A DNA stretch of 24,724 bases from an uncultured Chloracidobacterium sp. (GCA_937941715.1 CALDGX010000144.1:1-24724); one strand, 5' to 3'; shown: positions 8,721-16,775, counted from the first letter of the stretch. A program made the numbers and translations. The notes: a model not told the origin generated them from the sequence alone.

Positions 8721-9155
8721 ATGGAAAATACCGGAAAAGTAGGCGGCGTGATCGTGTCGCACGGGCAGGTGGCAAATGAGCTTTTAGCGGCGGCCGAGGC
8801 CGTCGTCGGCGACCTCAGCAATATTACGGCCGTCTCGATCGGCTGGCATGACGATGTCGAAACGGCCCGCGACGAGATCGCCCGGGCGATCAAAAACATG
8901 TCGTTCGGCTCGGGTGTGCTGCTGCTGACCGATATGTTCGGCGGCACGCCGACCAATATCTCGGCAATGTTCCTCAAGGAAGGCGAGGTCGAGATCGTCA
9001 CCGGCGTCAATCTGCCGATGGTCATCAAGCTCGCGACAGAAACACGCCCGATCGGCCTCAGACAAATGGCCGCCGAGGTCGAGGACGAAGGAAAATCGGC
9101 GATCTGCCGGGCCGGCGAGCTGCTTATGCCGCCAAAGCTGAAAAAGGATGCTTGA
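8721..9155 (+). CDS. PTS mannose-type EIIA domain protein
   Basis: A 144-residue single-domain EIIA of the mannose/sorbose family, a cytoplasmic phosphocarrier that accepts phosphate from HPr. The active histidine is H14 in VSHGQ, and the second family motif DMFGGTPTNIS is present at about 71-81. No EIIB, EIIC or EIID genes are nearby, so it more likely has a regulatory role, as in other rpoN-linked PTS clusters, than a sugar-transport role. CGGAG 11-15 nt before the ATG is a plausible ribosome binding site. The 3' end overlaps the HPr gene by 8 nt, pointing to coupled translation. Confidence 0.92.
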   Translation: MENTGKVGGVIVSHGQVANELLAAAEAVVGDLSNITAVSIGWHDDVETARDEIARAIKNMSFGSGVLLLTDMFGGTPTNISAMFLKEGEVEIVTGVNLPMVIKLATETRPIGLRQMAAEVEDEGKSAICRAGELLMPPKLKKDA

Positions 9156-9414
9156 ACGCGAGATCAGGATCATCAATCCGCTCGGGCTGCACGCCAGGGC
9201 CGCCGCCAAGGTAGTACGCTGTTCGGTGCGGTTCGAGAGCAGCGTCACGCTTCGCCGCGGCGAGGCGTCCGCTGACGCTAAGTCGATCCTCAGCATCCTT
9301 GCCCTCGCGGCGGGTTTCGGCACCGTCGTCACCGTCGTTGTCGACGGCAGCGACGAGGAAGACGTGATGAAAGAGCTTTCGGTACTGTTCTTGTCGGGTT
9401 TTGGAGAAATTTAG
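9148..9414 (+). CDS. ptsH: Phosphocarrier protein HPr (NPr-like)
   Basis: An 88-residue HPr-family protein, the phosphocarrier between Enzyme I and EIIA. The active-site histidine is H15 in GLHARAAA; the Pro that normally follows Arg is Ala. The regulatory serine S46 is retained in ADAKSIL, matching the site phosphorylated by HPr kinase. The gene overlaps the EIIA gene by 8 nt. Neither Enzyme I nor HPr kinase is encoded within the window, so both must come from elsewhere if the chain is functional. Identity is clear from length, fold pattern and both phosphorylation sites. Confidence 0.95.
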   Translation: MLEREIRIINPLGLHARAAAKVVRCSVRFESSVTLRRGEASADAKSILSILALAAGFGTVVTVVVDGSDEEDVMKELSVLFLSGFGEI

Positions 9415-9423
9415 AGATCATTT

Positions 9424-10356
9424 ATGTCGATCGAAAAGGTAGGTATTCTCGGTGTTCCGCTCGGTTTCGGCGCCGGTCAGACGGGAAGTGAGCTTGGCGT
9501 CAACGCGATGCGGCTCTCAAAGATCCGCGGCAGCAGCCTCGCCGAGCATATCCGCATGCTCGGGATCGCGGTCCGCGACCATGGCGACGCGGTCATCGCC
9601 CGCCCGCACGACGAGGCCGCACCCGAAAACCCGAAGCATCTCGCTGAAATGGTCGAGTCGAGCCTCAACATCATCGCCAGCCTCGATGCGATCCTCGACG
9701 CCGGTGAACTGCCGCTGATCCTCGGCGGCGACCACGCCATCGCGATCCCGACGTTTTCGGCCATTGCGGCCCACTATCGCCGCCGCGGCACCGAGATCGG
9801 GCTCATCTGGTTTGACGCTCACGCCGACATCAATACACCCGAAACGTCACCGTCCGGTAATATTCACGGCATGCCGCTCGCGGCACTGCTGGGCCACGGC
9901 AACGAGGAACTGACCGGTCTTTGCGGCTATTCGCCGAAACTCGACCCGCGGTATTTTGCCCATATCGGAGCCCGCGACATCGACCCCGGCGAGCGTTCGC
10001 AGATCGAAAAACTCGGCCTTCGTGATCATTTCTTTACCATGAGCGATATCGACAAACGCGGCATGGCCGCCTGCGTCGAGGACGCCCTCGCTATCGCCTC
10101 GGGGGCACCCGGCGGTTACGCCGTCACGTTCGACGTCGATATGATCGACCCTCGGTTCGCTCCCGGCAGCGGCACGCTGGTCCGCGGCGGTGCGACCTAC
10201 CGCGAATCGCATCTCGCCCTCGAAATGATCGCCGCCGCCGGCGGTATGCGTTCATTTGAGATCGTCGAGGTCAATCCGCTGCTCGATCAGAGCAATATCA
10301 CGGTCGAACTAGCCTGCGAACTGATACTCTCGGCACTCGGCAAGACGATCCTGTAG
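9424..10356 (+). CDS. rocF: Arginase (ureohydrolase family)
   Basis: Arginase hydrolyses L-arginine to ornithine and urea using a binuclear manganese centre. All metal ligands are visible in the 310-residue product: H104 (GGDHA), D131, H133 and D135 (FDAHAD), D237 and D239 (FDVD). The substrate loop TSPSGNIHGMP at about 141-151, the FAPGSGTLVRGG segment and VEVNPLLD near 281-288 favour arginase over agmatinase or formiminoglutamase. It begins 9 nt after the HPr gene, so it probably belongs to the same transcript, linking arginine nitrogen to the rpoN/PTS cluster. No urease or ornithine-pathway gene is nearby. Confidence 0.9.
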   Translation: MSIEKVGILGVPLGFGAGQTGSELGVNAMRLSKIRGSSLAEHIRMLGIAVRDHGDAVIARPHDEAAPENPKHLAEMVESSLNIIASLDAILDAGELPLILGGDHAIAIPTFSAIAAHYRRRGTEIGLIWFDAHADINTPETSPSGNIHGMPLAALLGHGNEELTGLCGYSPKLDPRYFAHIGARDIDPGERSQIEKLGLRDHFFTMSDIDKRGMAACVEDALAIASGAPGGYAVTFDVDMIDPRFAPGSGTLVRGGATYRESHLALEMIAAAGGMRSFEIVEVNPLLDQSNITVELACELILSALGKTIL

Positions 10357-10410
10357 CTTTTGCGTCGGCCGCCCGGGCGGTAATACAATTTACGTTTTTA
10401 GTTGATCGTT

Positions 10411-11532
10411 ATGAAACAGACCATCGGTGTTATTTTTGGCGGGCGTTCGGGTGAACACGAGGTTTCGATCCGCTCGGCCAGGACCGTTATCGAGCAGATC
10501 GACAGTTCGCGTTACCACGTCGTGCCGATCGCCATCACGCACGAAGGGAAATGGCTCAGCGGCACCGAGTCGCTCGCGCTTTTCCCGGCGATCACACAGG
10601 CCAAGTATCGTGAGCGCTTTGGCGAACCGTCAGACCTGCCGATCTCGCTCGGCGGCGACACCTCACAGCATGGTCTGACGACGATGGAGATACCGGGCGG
10701 CACGATCCCGCTCGATGTCATTTTTCCCGTTCTTCACGGCACGTTCGGCGAGGACGGCACCATTCAGGGGCTTTTCGAGATGGCCGATATCCCGTACGTC
10801 GGGTGCGGCGTGCTTGCCAGTTCGACCGGCATGGACAAGGTATTCATGAAGACGCTCTTTCGCGACGCCGGCCTGCCAATGTGCAACTACGTCTGGTTTC
10901 TCCGCGGTGAGTGGGAAACGGCGGCCGATACGGTCGTCAGGCTGGTCGAATCGAAGATCGGTTATCCGTGTTTCGTAAAGCCCGCCAATCTCGGCTCATC
11001 GGTCGGGGTTTCGCGTGCCGACGACGACGCGAGCCTCCGCGATGCCATTTCGCTCGCGGCCGAATATGACCGCAAGATCATCGTCGAAGAAGGCCTGGAT
11101 ATGCGCGAGATCGAGTGTGCCGTGCTCGGCAACGACAACCCGGAGGCGAGCCTGCCCGGCGAATACATCATCCGCGACGCGTCGAAAAAGTTTCTCGATT
11201 ACACCGAAAAATACGCCGGAACGGGCAATAATGAGTTTATCGTGCCGTCGCCGGTGTCTGACGAACTGGTCAAAAAGATCCGGGCCTTTGCCGTCGCGGC
11301 GTTTCGGGCGATCGACGGCTCGGGCCTCGCCCGCGTCGATTTTTTCCTGCGAAATGACAACGGTATGCTGCTCGTCAACGAGATCAACACCCTGCCGGGG
11401 CTGACCGACGCCTCGGGCTACCCGAAGATGTGGGCCGGGAGCGGAAAACCGTTCCCGCAGGTCCTCGACGAGTTGATCGGTCTCGCCGTCGAACGCCACC
11501 GCGACAAAAACCGCAACAAAACCAGTAAATAG
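10411..11532 (+). CDS. ddl: D-alanine--D-alanine ligase
   Basis: An ATP-grasp enzyme that joins two D-alanines for the peptidoglycan stem peptide. The 373-residue product starts with the typical IGVIFGGRSGEHEVS segment, contains MDK and KPANLGSSVGVS in the ATP-binding centre, an omega-loop KFLDYTEKY of the D-Ala type (vancomycin-resistance ligases lack this Tyr motif), and NEINTLPGLT near the C-terminus. ATG at 10411 is preferred; an in-frame TTG at 10402 also exists. The 54-nt gap before it holds a perfect 12-bp palindrome (10369-10380) followed by TACAAT at 10384-10389, which may be a weak promoter with its own start site. It ends 3 nt before a convergent LysR gene. Confidence 0.95.
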   Translation: MKQTIGVIFGGRSGEHEVSIRSARTVIEQIDSSRYHVVPIAITHEGKWLSGTESLALFPAITQAKYRERFGEPSDLPISLGGDTSQHGLTTMEIPGGTIPLDVIFPVLHGTFGEDGTIQGLFEMADIPYVGCGVLASSTGMDKVFMKTLFRDAGLPMCNYVWFLRGEWETAADTVVRLVESKIGYPCFVKPANLGSSVGVSRADDDASLRDAISLAAEYDRKIIVEEGLDMREIECAVLGNDNPEASLPGEYIIRDASKKFLDYTEKYAGTGNNEFIVPSPVSDELVKKIRAFAVAAFRAIDGSGLARVDFFLRNDNGMLLVNEINTLPGLTDASGYPKMWAGSGKPFPQVLDELIGLAVERHRDKNRNKTSK

Positions 11533-11535
11533 AGC

Positions 11536-12447
11536 CTAAACCCGATCCGTCCCGCCAGCGGAGCCGCACACTTCACGGACCACGCTCCGCAGCCAGCGGT
11601 GTACCGGATCGGCGTCGAGCCGCGGATGCCACAACATTGAAATCGGTATTTCGGACGTTTCGATCGGCAGTTCAAACGTGAACAGCCCGGCCCTGAGGCT
11701 CCCGGTGTGACGGCGGGGAACCGTCGCGATCAGGTCTGACCGGCCCGCCAGGGCGATCGCCGCCGAATAACCCCCGACGGCCGCAGATATCCTTCGTTCC
11801 AAGCCGATCGCCGCCAGGGCGTCATCAACCGGCCCGCGCGTCGCGCCTCTCCGCGAAACAAGAATATGTCTGCCGGCGGCAAACCGCTCCGGCGTGACCT
11901 CACCTCGGCTCAGATCGTGGCCCCGACGGACGACGCCGGCCAGCCGATCCCTGAACAATAGCTGCGCACGCACCTCGGGCCGCACTGACCGCCCGACAAC
12001 GCCGGTTTCAAGATCGACCGCCGCTTCACGCATCAGATCGCTTTCCTTTTCGGCCCTCTGGACGAAATAGAGCAGCACGCCCGGAGCCTCGGCCTCGACG
12101 TGGACTATCAGTTCCGCCCCGAAATTTTCGACAAAGCCCTCGCTTGTGCGGATCGTAAATTTGCGTTCGACCTGCTTGAGATCCGGGATCACCGCCGGCT
12201 GCAATGCCGCGGCGGCCCGTTGGACCAGTGATGGAATGGTTTCGCTCAGTTCGATCGCCCTCGGCGTTGGGACGAGCCCGCGGCCGGCCCTGACCAGCAG
12301 AGGGTCACCGGTCACCCGCCGAAGCCTGGCGACCGATCGGCTCATCGCCGACGGGCTCAACCCCAATCTGCGTGCCGCACCGGCGACACTGCCTTCGGCT
12401 AGTACGGCGTCGAGCGTGAAAAGTAGGTTCAGGTCGGGCTTATTCAT
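11536..12447 (-). CDS. LysR-family transcriptional regulator
   Basis: A 303-residue LTTR with an N-terminal winged helix-turn-helix (about residues 5-63; the recognition region contains GAARRLGLSPSAMSRSVARL) and a periplasmic-binding-protein-like effector domain. ATG at 12447 begins with NKPDLNLL, the usual LTTR opening; the frame also has an ATG at 12465. It is transcribed away from the MFS exporter gene, the classic arrangement for an LTTR controlling its divergent neighbour. The ligand cannot be told from the sequence. It converges on ddl with only 3 nt between stop codons and no visible terminator. Confidence 0.93.
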   Translation of the reverse strand: MNKPDLNLLFTLDAVLAEGSVAGAARRLGLSPSAMSRSVARLRRVTGDPLLVRAGRGLVPTPRAIELSETIPSLVQRAAAALQPAVIPDLKQVERKFTIRTSEGFVENFGAELIVHVEAEAPGVLLYFVQRAEKESDLMREAAVDLETGVVGRSVRPEVRAQLLFRDRLAGVVRRGHDLSRGEVTPERFAAGRHILVSRRGATRGPVDDALAAIGLERRISAAVGGYSAAIALAGRSDLIATVPRRHTGSLRAGLFTFELPIETSEIPISMLWHPRLDADPVHRWLRSVVREVCGSAGGTDRV

Positions 12448-12474
12448 ATTCACCGATCTTAGCACATAGCGTCA

Positions 12475-12493
12475 TATGCACGTATGCAGTGCA
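12475..12493. promoter_or_regulatory. Candidate LysR operator in the divergent intergenic region
   Basis: TATGCA occurs at 12475-12480 and again at 12483-12488, followed by GTGCA at 12489-12493. TGCA-N4-TGCA (12477-12488) forms a short inverted repeat. The sites lie in the 92-nt gap between the LysR start and the MFS start, where an LTTR would normally bind. A GATAAT at 12528-12533 only 6 nt before the MFS ATG could be its -10 box, which would give an almost leaderless transcript, but its -35 partner is poor. Confidence 0.4.
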
Positions 12494-12539
12494 GGTTGTG
12501 CGTCTTCCGCTATGTCACTATTTGTCCGATAATTGCGGT

Positions 12540-13985
12540 ATGGATCAAACTAATACCAAGACAATTACTTCACCCGCCGCCCGCTGGGCCGTTGTCGCCC
12601 TTTGCCTCTCGATGCTGATGCCTTCGCTCGATACGAGCATCGCCAATGCGGGACTGCCGCATATGGCGGCATCGCTCAACGCTCCGTTCGGCTCGGCACA
12701 GTGGATCATACTCGCCTATTTGCTGGCGATAACGACACTCATCGTCAGCGTCGGCCGTCTCGGCGACCTTTTGGGGACGCGTCGGCTGCTGCTTTTCGGC
12801 ATCGGGCTCTTTACGGCGGCGTCCTTGCTCTGCGGAGTTGCACCGTCGCTCTGGCTCCTGGTCGCCGCCCGCGGGCTCCAGGGCATAGGGGCCGCGATAA
12901 TGCTGTCGCTGACCATCGCCATCGTCAGGCAGGCGGTTCCGTCCGAACGGCTCGGCAGTTCGATCGGCCTGCTCGGAACGATGTCGGCGATCGGTACGAG
13001 CCTCGGGCCGTCGCTTGGCGGTGTTCTGATAGCGGGGCTGGGATGGCGGTCGATCTTTTTGGTCAACGTGCCCATCGGCATCGTCAATTTTCTGCTCGCA
13101 CGGCATTTCCTCCCGGTGGACCGCCATAGCGAAAGACCGGCTGCACGCTTCGACCTCGCGGGTACGGCCGTTCTCGCCGTAACGCTCGCGGCGTACGCTC
13201 TCGCTCTGACGTCGGGAAACGGAGCATTCGGCACGTTGAATTTGTTTTTGTTAGCCGCCGGGTTGGCCGGAGGTGCGTCTTTTTTGTTCATCGAATCCCG
13301 CGTCGCCTCGCCGCTGTTGGATCCGTCGATCTTCCGCCGCGGTGAACTCGCCTCGGGCCTTGCCGCCAGTTCGCTCGTCTCGACCGTAATGATGGCGTCG
13401 CTCGTCGTCGGCCCGTTTTATCTGGTTCGCGGACTCGGTCTCGGGACGCTTGCCGCCGGTGCGGCCCTGTCTGCCGGACCGATCTTTGCGGCACTCGCCG
13501 GCGTTCCTTCGGGAAAGCTCGTTGACCGCTATGGCTCGCGGCGGATGGTCGGTTTTGGCCTCACGGGGATCGCTCTCGGGGCCTTCGCGATCGCGTTCCT
13601 GCCTGCCGCGGCGGGACTGGCAGGATACATTCTGCCGGTGGTCGTCATGACGTCGAGTTACGCTCTGTTTCAGGCCGCGAATAACACCTCGATGATGCGG
13701 TCCGCCGCCGAAAATGAAAAAGGTGTTATCTCGGGCTTACTGAGTCTCTCGCGCAACCTCGGGTTAATGAACGGAGCCGCTTTGATGGGGGCCATATTCG
13801 CTTCTGTATCAGCGACGGCCGGCAGGACGTACGAACCGACGACGGCTGCGTCGGTGGGAATGCGTGCGGCATTCGCCGCCGCCGCTCTTTTATCGCTCCT
13901 CGCGTTCGCTGCGATCGCGGCCGGTCGTGCTTACTCGGCTCGGACGTCGCTGCGTAGAATGCACGCAGCCGCCTGCCGAGCTTAA
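12540..13985 (+). CDS. MFS efflux transporter, DHA2 (EmrB/QacA-like) family
   Basis: A 481-residue polytopic membrane protein with about 14 predicted hydrophobic segments. It starts a family-typical first helix with PSLDTSIANAGLP, has motif A GRLGDLLGTRR after the second helix, RGLQGIGAA in helix 4, and motif C-like GTSLGPSLGG in helix 5, the hallmark of drug-proton antiporters. DHA2 members export drugs, dyes or metabolites using the proton gradient. ATG at 12540 is chosen; the upstream GTG at 12489 would add 17 non-conserved residues overlapping the operator region. It is divergent from a LysR gene that probably controls it. No membrane-fusion protein is adjacent. The substrate is unknown. 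Confidence 0.92.
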   Translation: MDQTNTKTITSPAARWAVVALCLSMLMPSLDTSIANAGLPHMAASLNAPFGSAQWIILAYLLAITTLIVSVGRLGDLLGTRRLLLFGIGLFTAASLLCGVAPSLWLLVAARGLQGIGAAIMLSLTIAIVRQAVPSERLGSSIGLLGTMSAIGTSLGPSLGGVLIAGLGWRSIFLVNVPIGIVNFLLARHFLPVDRHSERPAARFDLAGTAVLAVTLAAYALALTSGNGAFGTLNLFLLAAGLAGGASFLFIESRVASPLLDPSIFRRGELASGLAASSLVSTVMMASLVVGPFYLVRGLGLGTLAAGAALSAGPIFAALAGVPSGKLVDRYGSRRMVGFGLTGIALGAFAIAFLPAAAGLAGYILPVVVMTSSYALFQAANNTSMMRSAAENEKGVISGLLSLSRNLGLMNGAALMGAIFASVSATAGRTYEPTTAASVGMRAAFAAAALLSLLAFAAIAAGRAYSARTSLRRMHAAACRA

Positions 13986-14010
13986 ATCTCGGAAATATCT
14001 CCGCCAAAAC

Positions 14011-14042
14011 GACAAATGGGCCGGCTGAACCGGCCCATTGTC
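14011..14042. terminator. Bidirectional intrinsic terminator
   Basis: GACAA(A)TGGGCCGG at 14011-14024 pairs with CCGGCCCATTGTC at 14030-14042 around a 5-nt loop; one A is bulged. On the + strand it is followed by TTTGTTG, on the - strand by GTTTTGG. It lies in the 70-nt gap between the convergent MFS gene and the minus-strand secreted protein gene, so it can serve both. Confidence 0.8.
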
Positions 14043-14055
14043 TTTGTTGATCGCA

Positions 14056-14466
14056 CTACCTATAGCTGATGCGGAGTTTGTATTTGGCACTCGGGTGAGC
14101 GACGACGTAGATGTAGAGGTCGCCGGTCGACGGGATGCGGGCCGTCCATTTGTCTTCGAGGTAGGTTGTCTGGCCGAATCGCACCATTTCGGCGCCGTAG
14201 AAGTTGGCCGACCGGCTTACCGTAAACTCGGCCTTGTTGTTGTCCTCTTTGGTCCAGGTGATCTGGACGGTCAACCGCTGGCCTTTGCGGGCACGGATGA
14301 CGTAGCTGTCATGAGCCTCGCCGCCGATCTCGCCCGACACCGTCACCGGGCCGTTCAGACGTTTTTTCGGCGTCGTGTCCTCTTGGGCCGAGGCGGCACC
14401 GGCCGCGATGGTGATGACCGTTATAGCCGCAAGCCCAAGGCCCGCAAATTTAAGATATTTGTTCAT
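14056..14466 (-). CDS. Small secreted protein, possible PPC-like beta domain
   Basis: A 136-residue protein with a clear signal peptide (Lys-containing N-region, hydrophobic core at about 7-22, cleavage likely after ASA at 27). The mature part is short and beta-rich: the pattern GxxHDSYVIRARKGQRLTVQI, then GDLYIYVV and YKLRISY, resembles pre-peptidase C-terminal (PPC) or similar jellyroll domains that bind to secreted enzymes or surfaces. That resemblance is weak and no function is claimed. GGGAG 12-8 nt before the ATG is a reasonable ribosome binding site. It ends 13 nt from the bidirectional terminator and is separated from the upstream VWA gene by 132 nt, in which I see no gene. Confidence 0.75.
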   Translation of the reverse strand: MNKYLKFAGLGLAAITVITIAAGAASAQEDTTPKKRLNGPVTVSGEIGGEAHDSYVIRARKGQRLTVQITWTKEDNNKAEFTVSRSANFYGAEMVRFGQTTYLEDKWTARIPSTGDLYIYVVAHPSAKYKLRISYR

Positions 14467-14598
14467 TTACATTCTCCCGAGATAAAAATTGGTAGAGCTT
14501 TATTGCCGGATCGGCCGTGATCTGTTCAGCCGTCAGTTTTGCAACGCGGGTTTGATGCCATTATCGGGGATTATGGTAGCCCGCTATTTCACTTATGG

Positions 14599-15501
14599 CT
14601 ACTTTTTCGGGGCGTTGTAGCCTTTGCGGGTGCGGATGGTCAGGTTCGGGCGTTTTACACGGATCTCGATCGCCCGGAATTTACCGTCCTTTTTGAGGTT
14701 TGCCGGTTGATAGGTGAGCGTATACTGGCTGCCGAGTTCCTCGACGATCGACTTGAAGGCGGACCGCATCGCGGGGCCGCCGGGCGTCGCTACGAACGTT
14801 CCACCGGACTTCGCGGCGAAATTCTTTAGTACGCCCTGATTCTGGACCCTTTCGGTGCCGCGGTCGTCGGGCGACGACATATCGATCGTGTAAATGGTCG
14901 CGTTCGCGGCGATCGCGGCCTTGAGGGCGGTATCGGCTGACTTGCCGCTTTTGGTATCGGCGCCGTCGGACAGGACGATGATCGCCCGCCGCTTTTCCGG
15001 CCGGACGCTCAGGAGAGCCGCGGCCTTGAAGATCGCGTCGTTGAGCGACGTCATGCCGTCGGCCTTGAGGTCAAAGATCGACTCGACGATATCGCGGCTG
15101 TTCGAAAAATCCTGCACCAGCTTGACCTGCGAATCAAACCTGTAGATCGCCGCACTGTCGTCGCGCCGGAGTCCGTAGAGAAACTCGATCGCCGCCGAAC
15201 GTGCAATGCTGACGCGTTGTTCCATGCTGCCCGAAGTATCGAGCAGTATGACGGCCGCAAATGGTGTCGATTCGTTCTCGAACGAGAGTATCGTCTGCTC
15301 GACACCGTCTTCAAGCACCGTAAACTGCTGTTTCGTGAGCCCGCCGACGGTCTTTCCGGCCGCGTCGAGCACGGCGGCGTTGAGCAGCACTATCGACGAA
15401 TCGACAGTGATCACGTCGTCGTCCTTATCCTGAGCGTTGAGCAGGGACACCGCACCGAGGGCGATGAGGATCGTCAGCGTGAGGGCCAGTCGTCGGTGCA
15501 T
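14599..15501 (-). CDS. Secreted VWA-domain protein (acidobacterial VWFA-related)
   Basis: A 300-residue protein with a signal peptide (cleavage near NAQ at 22-24), a short beta-rich N-terminal module (LTKQQFTVLEDGVEQTI, about 55-71), and a von Willebrand A domain. The MIDAS metal site is intact: DTSGSM at 88-93, a Thr in the GMTSLNDAI loop, and LSDGADT further on. This layout matches the VWFA-related family that is greatly expanded in Acidobacteria and whose role is unknown; such domains usually mediate metal-dependent protein binding. It starts 11 nt after the preceding exported gene, so they are very likely one operon. Confidence 0.88.
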   Translation of the reverse strand: MHRRLALTLTILIALGAVSLLNAQDKDDDVITVDSSIVLLNAAVLDAAGKTVGGLTKQQFTVLEDGVEQTILSFENESTPFAAVILLDTSGSMEQRVSIARSAAIEFLYGLRRDDSAAIYRFDSQVKLVQDFSNSRDIVESIFDLKADGMTSLNDAIFKAAALLSVRPEKRRAIIVLSDGADTKSGKSADTALKAAIAANATIYTIDMSSPDDRGTERVQNQGVLKNFAAKSGGTFVATPGGPAMRSAFKSIVEELGSQYTLTYQPANLKKDGKFRAIEIRVKRPNLTIRTRKGYNAPKK

Positions 15502-15512
15502 CGTGGGGCGGT

Positions 15513-16049
15513 TTATCTCCAGAATTTAAGCAGCCGCGTCATCCGCAGAACGGCGTTTGAAGTGTAGATCGCCGAGGCCGAGATGCTGAACCGCGTGGTC
15601 TTTTTAAGCTCGTCGACGAGCTTTTCGGTCGCGCTTTTCAGGCTCTTGAATCCCTCGATCAGCGATGCCGGCTTTTCATCCTTGGCGGTCTCATCGATCA
15701 CCTCATCGTCGTCACCGCCGAGGTCGCCGCGGATCTTCTTGACGATCTTTTCAAGCGAAGCGAGCTTGGCGCGGTCGGCGTCGGTCAGACGCTGGTTCTT
15801 TTCGAGCGATTCTTCGAGCTCGTCCGAAAGCTTGAGGGCACTCTCGCCGCGGTCAAGCATTTCCTGATATTCCTTTTTTTCCTGATCGATACGGAGTTTG
15901 GCCATTATCTCCCGGACGCCTTTCGGCGGTTCTTCCTTCGGCGGCCCGTAACTCGGCATCTGGGCTTCGGCTCCCTGTGCGCAGACGATCATCGAGCCAA
16001 AGGCCGCGATCGCCGTGATGATCAATATTCTGAACGCTTTGAATTGCAT
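15513..16049 (-). CDS. Exported helical protein of unknown function
   Basis: A 178-residue product with a signal peptide (hydrophobic core at about 8-24, likely cleavage after AEA at 27-29), then a Pro-rich stretch and a long charged, probably coiled-coil region (about 45-110) rich in Lys, Glu and Leu. The C-terminal third contains a second helical segment and a basic tail ending in FWR. I recognise no family. It lies 23 nt after the upstream exported gene and 11 nt before the VWA gene, so it probably works with them in the cell envelope. Confidence 0.75.
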   Translation of the reverse strand: MQFKAFRILIITAIAAFGSMIVCAQGAEAQMPSYGPPKEEPPKGVREIMAKLRIDQEKKEYQEMLDRGESALKLSDELEESLEKNQRLTDADRAKLASLEKIVKKIRGDLGGDDDEVIDETAKDEKPASLIEGFKSLKSATEKLVDELKKTTRFSISASAIYTSNAVLRMTRLLKFWR

Positions 16050-16072
16050 AGCGTTGACCCCGTGATCAGAAA

Positions 16073-16696
16073 CTAGTTATCCGGCTGGTCCTGTGTCGGG
16101 TCGGGCGAAGTGCCGGTGACCATTTCGACCAGCTTTGCCAAAAATTCGTCCTCGGCTAGGCCCGAACTCGGCACGGTCCGCCATTCGCTGCTCAGTCCGT
16201 TGCCGGCACGGCCCTCGACCTTTGCGATGACCGAAACCTTGTTCTGGATGCCGTCGATCGATTGGACCTCGATCGTCAGGCTGTATTGCGCCCGCGACCA
16301 TGCCGCGTCGTCATAACCGAGCACGCCATAGCGCCCGAGTTCGCTGACCGTGGTGACCGGGCCTTTAACGAAAACAAAGGGCTGCGTGACGATGATGCCG
16401 TCCTTCGGCCGTGAAGCCGCCTCGTCGATGACGATACGCTTTTCGCGCAGCACCTCTGAGATCGTCTCGAGCAGCACGTCGCGGCGTGAGTTCAGCTTGT
16501 AAGGATTTTCGAGCCTTTCGCGGACGCGGGTCTTGCCCTTGCCCCAGTCGAACGAACGTGAAACGTCGGTCGAACGGGTCGTGACCTTGTTGCCCTCGTC
16601 CTTTATCTTTTGGGTCTGCGTGTCTATACCTTTCTGCCCGTAGGCAAAGGTGACAGACAGCAGGATCAGTAAAAAATGACCGGTTATAGATCTCAT
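16073..16696 (-). CDS. Exported protein of unknown function
   Basis: A 207-residue product from the ATG at 16696, where a signal peptide begins (hydrophobic core of about 10 residues, cleavage near YGQ at 19-21). An upstream in-frame start at 16825 would add 43 residues, overlap the glycosyltransferase gene and place the signal peptide internally, so it is rejected; a promoter candidate between the two supports this. The mature part has a basic, polar segment followed by an alpha/beta domain (about 70-190: LLETISEVLREKRIVID, then alternating strands) that vaguely recalls BamC-like or other envelope lipoprotein folds. No family is claimed. First gene of a probable three-gene operon. Confidence 0.75.
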   Translation of the reverse strand: MRSITGHFLLILLSVTFAYGQKGIDTQTQKIKDEGNKVTTRSTDVSRSFDWGKGKTRVRERLENPYKLNSRRDVLLETISEVLREKRIVIDEAASRPKDGIIVTQPFVFVKGPVTTVSELGRYGVLGYDDAAWSRAQYSLTIEVQSIDGIQNKVSVIAKVEGRAGNGLSSEWRTVPSSGLAEDEFLAKLVEMVTGTSPDPTQDQPDN

Positions 16697-16734
16697 ATGT
16701 GCGGCGCCGAGCGTGAAAGTGTTCCCAACTAATA

Positions 16735-16763
16735 AATATAGTCCAATTAGCCGGTATTTGAAA
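16735..16763 (-). promoter_or_regulatory. Candidate promoter for the three-gene exported operon
   Basis: On the minus strand, TTTCAA (16763-16758) and TATATT (16740-16735, five of six consensus bases) are separated by exactly 17 nt. Transcription would begin near 16728, giving a leader of about 30 nt before the ATG at 16696. The site lies in the 79-nt AT-rich gap after the glycosyltransferase gene. Confidence 0.5.
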
Positions 16764-16775
16764 GATTTGATGTGA

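Noticed and set aside
14467..14598. Possible hairpin GTAGCC/GGCTAC near the VWA stop
   Set aside because: Only 6 bp with a long loop and no T-run; it overlaps the stop codon and is not convincing as a terminator.
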